In this document: positions 60,439 to 64,000 of the stretch, in pieces | How positions within the stretch are numbered: position 1 is the first letter of the stretch | Layout: every line of letters starts with the position of its first letter | Assembly: GCF_017815535.1 (NCBI RefSeq) | Contig: NZ_CP072596.1 | Span: forward strand, 310,001 to 374,000 | Length of the DNA stretch: 64,000 bases | Source of the DNA: Tessaracoccus sp. MC1865 | GTDB lineage: Bacteria > Actinomycetota > Actinomycetes > Propionibacteriales > Propionibacteriaceae | Direction: 5' to 3' | Notes under the pieces: model-generated | Told to the model about the DNA's origin: nothing | The model's database searches: none | Seen by the model: only the letters and a program-made list of their open reading frames with translations | Made by a program: the position numbers and the translations under genes

Positions 60439-61542
60439 ATGACGATCTTCAACGTGCCGCTGGACGAGTTGAGGCAGCGGGGCAGCATCAAGTGGCGCCG
60501 CTTCGAGCCGGACGTGCTGCCCATGTTCGTCGCCGAGATGGACGCGGAGATCGCCGTCGCCGTCCGTGACCGGATCAAGCGCGCCATCCGCGATTCGGAC
60601 ACCGGCTACCCCGAACTGCCCGCCTACCAGGAGGCGATGGCCGACTACGCGCAGTGGCAGTGGGGCTGGCAGTTCGACACGGCCGACGCCATGCTGGTCG
60701 CCGACGTCGTCACCGGCATGCGCGAGGCCGTGCTCGCCTTCACCGAGCCGGGGGACCGGGTGCTGATCAACCCGCCCGTCTACCCGCCCTTCCGCAGCGT
60801 CAGCCACGGCCGCGAAGTGGTCACCGCCCCCATGCTGGAGAGCGGGCGCCTGGACCTGGCGGCCATCGAGGCCGCGTTCGTCGAGCACCGCCCCGCGCTG
60901 TACCTGCTGTGCTCGCCGCACAACCCCACCGGGGCCGTGCACACCGTCGAGGAACTGCGGGCGGTGGCCGCGTTGGCCGACGCACACGGCGTGATCGTCG
61001 CCTCCAACGAGATCCACGCACCGCTCGCCGGCACCCGGCACACCCCCTACCTCCAGGCGGCGCCGGGCGCGCGCGCGGTCATCATCACGTCCGCGTCGAA
61101 GTGCTGGAACCTGGCGGCCCTCAAGGCCGCGCTCATCATCGGCCCGGCAGACCTGCGTGGCCGCATCAACCCCGTCGTGTCGGACTCCGCCTCCTACTTC
61201 GGCATCCTCGCCCACACCACCGCGCTGCGCGAAGGCCGCGAGTGGCTGGCGCAGGCGTCGCAGGAGATCGACGCGAACAAGGCGTTCTTCGCCGAGGAAC
61301 TGGCCCGGCAGCTCCCGCAACTCACGTACACGCCGTCCGAGGGCACTTACCTGGCATGGCTCGACTGCTCGCCGCTTGGCTTGGAACACCCCGGCCGGCA
61401 CTTCCACGACGTGGGCCGGGTGCGGTTCAACTTCGGCACGGACTTCTCGCCTGAATCCACCCAGTTCGTCAGGGTCAATCTGGCCTCTTCGCGTGAGATC
61501 ATCACCGAGGGCATCAGGCGGATGGCTTCGTCCATCATCTAG
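60439..61542 (+). CDS. PLP-dependent aminotransferase class I/II, MalY/PatB-like
   Basis: Predicted at 367 residues; TAGACT ends 7 nt before the ATG. IKWRRFEPDVLPMFVAEMD begins the MalY/PatB family. The Schiff-base Lys lies in SASKCWNLAALKAA, the cofactor Asn in CSPHNPTGAVH, and the phosphate or substrate Arg near FVRVNLASSR. Members are cystathionine beta-lyases or cysteine desulfhydrases. It starts 30 nt after the previous gene but probably has its own promoter. Confidence 0.9.
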   Translation: MTIFNVPLDELRQRGSIKWRRFEPDVLPMFVAEMDAEIAVAVRDRIKRAIRDSDTGYPELPAYQEAMADYAQWQWGWQFDTADAMLVADVVTGMREAVLAFTEPGDRVLINPPVYPPFRSVSHGREVVTAPMLESGRLDLAAIEAAFVEHRPALYLLCSPHNPTGAVHTVEELRAVAALADAHGVIVASNEIHAPLAGTRHTPYLQAAPGARAVIITSASKCWNLAALKAALIIGPADLRGRINPVVSDSASYFGILAHTTALREGREWLAQASQEIDANKAFFAEELARQLPQLTYTPSEGTYLAWLDCSPLGLEHPGRHFHDVGRVRFNFGTDFSPESTQFVRVNLASSREIITEGIRRMASSII

Positions 61543-61596
61543 TTTCGCGGGTCCTGACCGCTAACCTTCTGCCTAGTGCCAATCCGAGGAGATGAC

Positions 61597-62931
61597 ATGA
61601 CGCGACCCATGGCTGCATGGCGCACCACCTACACGCCCGGTGCGTGGCTTGCCCTGACCGGGCCGAGCACCCTGGTGGTCATGGCGCCCCCGCCGGCGCG
61701 CGCAGCAGCCACGGTCAACGAACTCTGGCTGAGCGTGGTGGCCGCCGGCTCCCTCGACGCGCTGCTGACGCTCGTCTCGCAGGTGGGCCTGGACTCCATG
61801 CCGGATCTGGGCGCGTTCCACTGGGACGACGACGGGCTGCACGGCCTCGCGCGCGGCCGCGTGCGGGTGGTCGACACTGATTCCGGGGATGTCGTCCTGC
61901 AGGGCGAGGGGAGCGTGACGTGGCGCGAGGAGCACCTGGGCCGCGAGCGCAACCTCGGCATCACGCTGGAGGAGTTCGACGCGGACCAGGCCCTGCAGTT
62001 GCCGCTGGTGGTCGGGGCGGCCACCGTCTCGGCCGTGTTCCTGACCACTGACCCCGCCGCCCTCGTGCGGTTCCCCACCGCGGACGAGCCGGCCGGCACG
62101 CCGCAGTTCGTCCCCACCGCGGCCCACGTCTCAGACGACGACGCGCCGGTGGACGTCGTCCATGACGAGTTCTCGGAGGCCATGGTCCTCGACGCCCCGC
62201 CGTCTGAGGAATTCAACGCGGACGACACCGACGAAGCCGGCCCCGAGGAGATCGCCGCAGCGCTCAGCGCCGTCATCCCGCCCCCGGTCGCGCCCGAGGT
62301 GGTCGTGCCCCCCATCGCGGAGCCCGCATCGCTGTCGTCGCCGGCTGAGCGACCGGCGCCCGTCGTGGTGCCGCGCTCGTTCGGCGAGGTGGAGGAGGAC
62401 GACGGCGGCACCATCTTCTCCACGGGACTGGCCGCCACGCACAAGCCCGCGCCGCCGGCCGACGAACGACCGGACCCGCAGGTGCTGGCCGTGCCCTGTG
62501 TCAACAACCACCCCAACGCCCCCGGCAGCCGCACCTGCCGCATCTGCCAGTACCCCGTGGACTCGTCGAACCCGCGGCTCATCCGCCGCCCCGTCCTGGC
62601 GGGTGTGCACACCAACCGCGGCGACTTCGCCGACATCGTCGCCGGCATCGTCGTGGGCCGCGCCCCCGATGCGGGCCACGGCCCGTCCGGCAGCCACCTC
62701 ATGCGGGTGGCCAGCCCCAGCAACGACATCTCGCGCAACCACCTGCTGATCACCACGCAGGACTGGAACGTGCACGTCACGGATCTGGATTCCACCAACG
62801 GCACCACTGTGCTCCCCGCCGGCGAACCCCCGTTCACCCTGCGCGACGGGGCCTCGGTCCAGGTGGGGATCGGCACCGTGCTCGACCTCGGTGACGGCGT
62901 TTCGCTGCGCATCGAGCCGCCCCGCGGTTAG
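61597..62931 (+). CDS. FHA-domain protein with zinc-ribbon segment
   Basis: Predicted at 444 residues from ATG 61597, with GAGGAG just upstream. The N-terminal 180 residues form an unassigned domain; an acidic, Pro-rich linker (about 190-300) follows, then a short ribbon (CVNNHP and CRIC), and a C-terminal FHA domain with VASPSNDISRNHLLI and DLDSTNGTTVL, which binds phosphothreonine. In actinobacteria such proteins accompany Ser/Thr kinases and MoxR operons. It is followed after 20 nt by the partial membrane protein. Confidence 0.87.
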   Translation: MTRPMAAWRTTYTPGAWLALTGPSTLVVMAPPPARAAATVNELWLSVVAAGSLDALLTLVSQVGLDSMPDLGAFHWDDDGLHGLARGRVRVVDTDSGDVVLQGEGSVTWREEHLGRERNLGITLEEFDADQALQLPLVVGAATVSAVFLTTDPAALVRFPTADEPAGTPQFVPTAAHVSDDDAPVDVVHDEFSEAMVLDAPPSEEFNADDTDEAGPEEIAAALSAVIPPPVAPEVVVPPIAEPASLSSPAERPAPVVVPRSFGEVEEDDGGTIFSTGLAATHKPAPPADERPDPQVLAVPCVNNHPNAPGSRTCRICQYPVDSSNPRLIRRPVLAGVHTNRGDFADIVAGIVVGRAPDAGHGPSGSHLMRVASPSNDISRNHLLITTQDWNVHVTDLDSTNGTTVLPAGEPPFTLRDGASVQVGIGTVLDLGDGVSLRIEPPRG

Positions 62932-62951
62932 AAGAGGAGGACCAGATCTCC

Positions 62952-64000
62952 GTGACGGACGCTCCGCTCGGGCCAGCCAGGCAGGCTGCCCGGCCCCTTC
63001 GGATCATCGCCCGTTTCCTCCGGCGGTTCTGGCAGGCCCTCCTCGTCGTCGTCCTGGCGATCGCCCTGGGCATCGCGGCGTACCTCAGCCCGGGCCTCGT
63101 GCAGGCAGACGTGCACCTCGACGAGGGCATCGTCTTCGTCGGCAAGCGTGACGACGGACTCATGGGCACCGTCAACGCCCAGATCGACGAGCTGTCCGCG
63201 GCGACGGCCACCGGCGACTCCAGGTTCCAGCTCTACCAGCACCAGGAGCACGCGCAGGCCTTCCTGCCGCAGTCGTCGAACCTGCATCCGTACCTCCCCG
63301 GGCGCAACATCCTGGAGCGCGCCACCAAGATGCCGCCCAACGCGGTGGTGCAGCAGGTGGGCGGCTCCATGCTGGTGTTCGACCAGGAGAACGGGCGCGT
63401 CTGGCACGGCACCCTCGACGAGATGCTGCGGGTGGACTTCCTCCGCGACAAGCCGGATCTGGAGGTGGGCGAGTTCGGGGTGGCCACCCTGACCGTCAGC
63501 GGGAAGGCCATCGGCCTCAACGTCTCCGCCAGCACGCTCGTGCGGCTCGAGGGCGACGTCGTCCTCACCACTGCGGTGCCCATCGAGTTCGACCCCGAGC
63601 GCCGCAGCTTCGAGATCTCCGCCGTCGGTGACAACGCCGTCGTCCTGGACCGGCACAACGCCCAGATCTGGGTGGAGGGGATGCCGAAGGCGTTCACCAT
63701 CAGCGGGCAGTCGCAGGCGGTGCTGCTGCCGCCGGTGGCAGACGTGCTGCACGGTGAGGACGGCGCCCGGGCGCTCTTCGCCAACGAGGCCGGGCTGGGC
63801 GCGATCACGCCGGACGGGTTCCGCTCCATGTCCGGGCGCATGGACCTGAGGCCGGTGCGCCCCATCCAGGTGGCGGACTGCCTCTACGGTGCGTTCCAGG
63901 GAGGCCCTGGAGTGCTCCGGGTCGTGAAGCGCTGCGCCGGTGAGGAACCGGTGGTCACCGAGCTCGACCACCTCACCAGCGACGGAACCGCCCTGGAGTT
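62952..64000 (+). CDS. Large membrane-anchored extracellular protein, 3' truncated
   Basis: GTG 62952 opens a frame with no stop to the window end (349 full codons). A basic N-terminus (RIIARFLRRFWQ) and one membrane helix (about 27-46) are followed by an extracellular region with strand-rich segments that look like a beta-propeller (repeats such as VVQQVGGSMLVFDQENGRVW). In related bacteria a very large Ig/FN3-type protein with this N-terminus precedes MoxR, DUF58, transglutaminase and kinase genes; by analogy those should follow here. The full domain set cannot be seen. Confidence 0.75.
   Translation, partial: MTDAPLGPARQAARPLRIIARFLRRFWQALLVVVLAIALGIAAYLSPGLVQADVHLDEGIVFVGKRDDGLMGTVNAQIDELSAATATGDSRFQLYQHQEHAQAFLPQSSNLHPYLPGRNILERATKMPPNAVVQQVGGSMLVFDQENGRVWHGTLDEMLRVDFLRDKPDLEVGEFGVATLTVSGKAIGLNVSASTLVRLEGDVVLTTAVPIEFDPERRSFEISAVGDNAVVLDRHNAQIWVEGMPKAFTISGQSQAVLLPPVADVLHGEDGARALFANEAGLGAITPDGFRSMSGRMDLRPVRPIQVADCLYGAFQGGPGVLRVVKRCAGEEPVVTELDHLTSDGTALE

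Overview
The window is high-GC DNA with many GTG starts. Its housekeeping set (MenB, Upp, TadA with its acidic partner, a long IleRS under a short T-box leader, alpha/beta-type aspartate kinase) points to an actinobacterium, most likely in or near the Propionibacteriaceae (for example a Tessaracoccus-like genus). The genus is an inference from gene content and was not tested by comparison.

Region 1 (1-17316) is a defence island. A 5'-truncated Eco57I/PglX-like adenine-N6 methyltransferase (1-4004) is followed by a lower-GC block: a DUF3800 protein (4042-4779), a retron-type reverse transcriptase with NASQH and VTG motifs (about 4894-5874), and a convergent ApeA-like HEPN protein (6120-7592). 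After the block come a 2108-residue YprA/DruE-type DUF1998 helicase with a C-terminal nuclease-like domain (7962-14288) and, overlapping it by 8 nt, a UvrD-like helicase with a RelE-like N-terminus (14281-16494). A FitA/VapB-VapC pair (16698-17316) closes the island. The methyltransferase and the two helicases look like one DISARM/Druantia-related system into which a retron and an abortive-infection gene were nested. Members of a small palindromic repeat family are translated in frame inside both large proteins.

Region 2 (17537-33948) holds cell-envelope and stress genes: a CPBP protease, beta-lactamase-like hydrolase and small membrane protein operon; an atypical SDR oxidoreductase; a cupin; a 1565-residue secreted multicopper oxidase with beta-repeats and FN3 domains; a two-component system divergent from it; and a LolA-like protein plus ABC transporter operon divergent from a second two-component system.

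Region 3 (34011-46896) is mixed core metabolism: a nitroreductase, a MazEF-type module with a palindromic operator, a lipoprotein, a DHFR-like protein, a glycerophosphodiesterase, MenB, a NADAR protein, a GH13 branching-type enzyme, a YwiC-like protein, uracil phosphoribosyltransferase, TadA with its partner, an MFS transporter, tRNA-Ser(CGA) and a LytR_C protein.

Region 4 (47006-64000) holds a HerA-like ATPase, a solute-binding lipoprotein, aspartate kinase, a DUF480-methyltransferase fusion, a Gfo/Idh/MocA oxidoreductase, a secreted CAP protein, IleRS with a T-box leader, an internally duplicated protein of unknown function, a MalY-like aminotransferase, and the start of an FHA / large membrane protein operon that runs off the window.

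A window-wide pattern is a TAnnnT box exactly 6-7 nt before the start codon at sixteen genes outside the defence array, which suggests widespread leaderless transcription.
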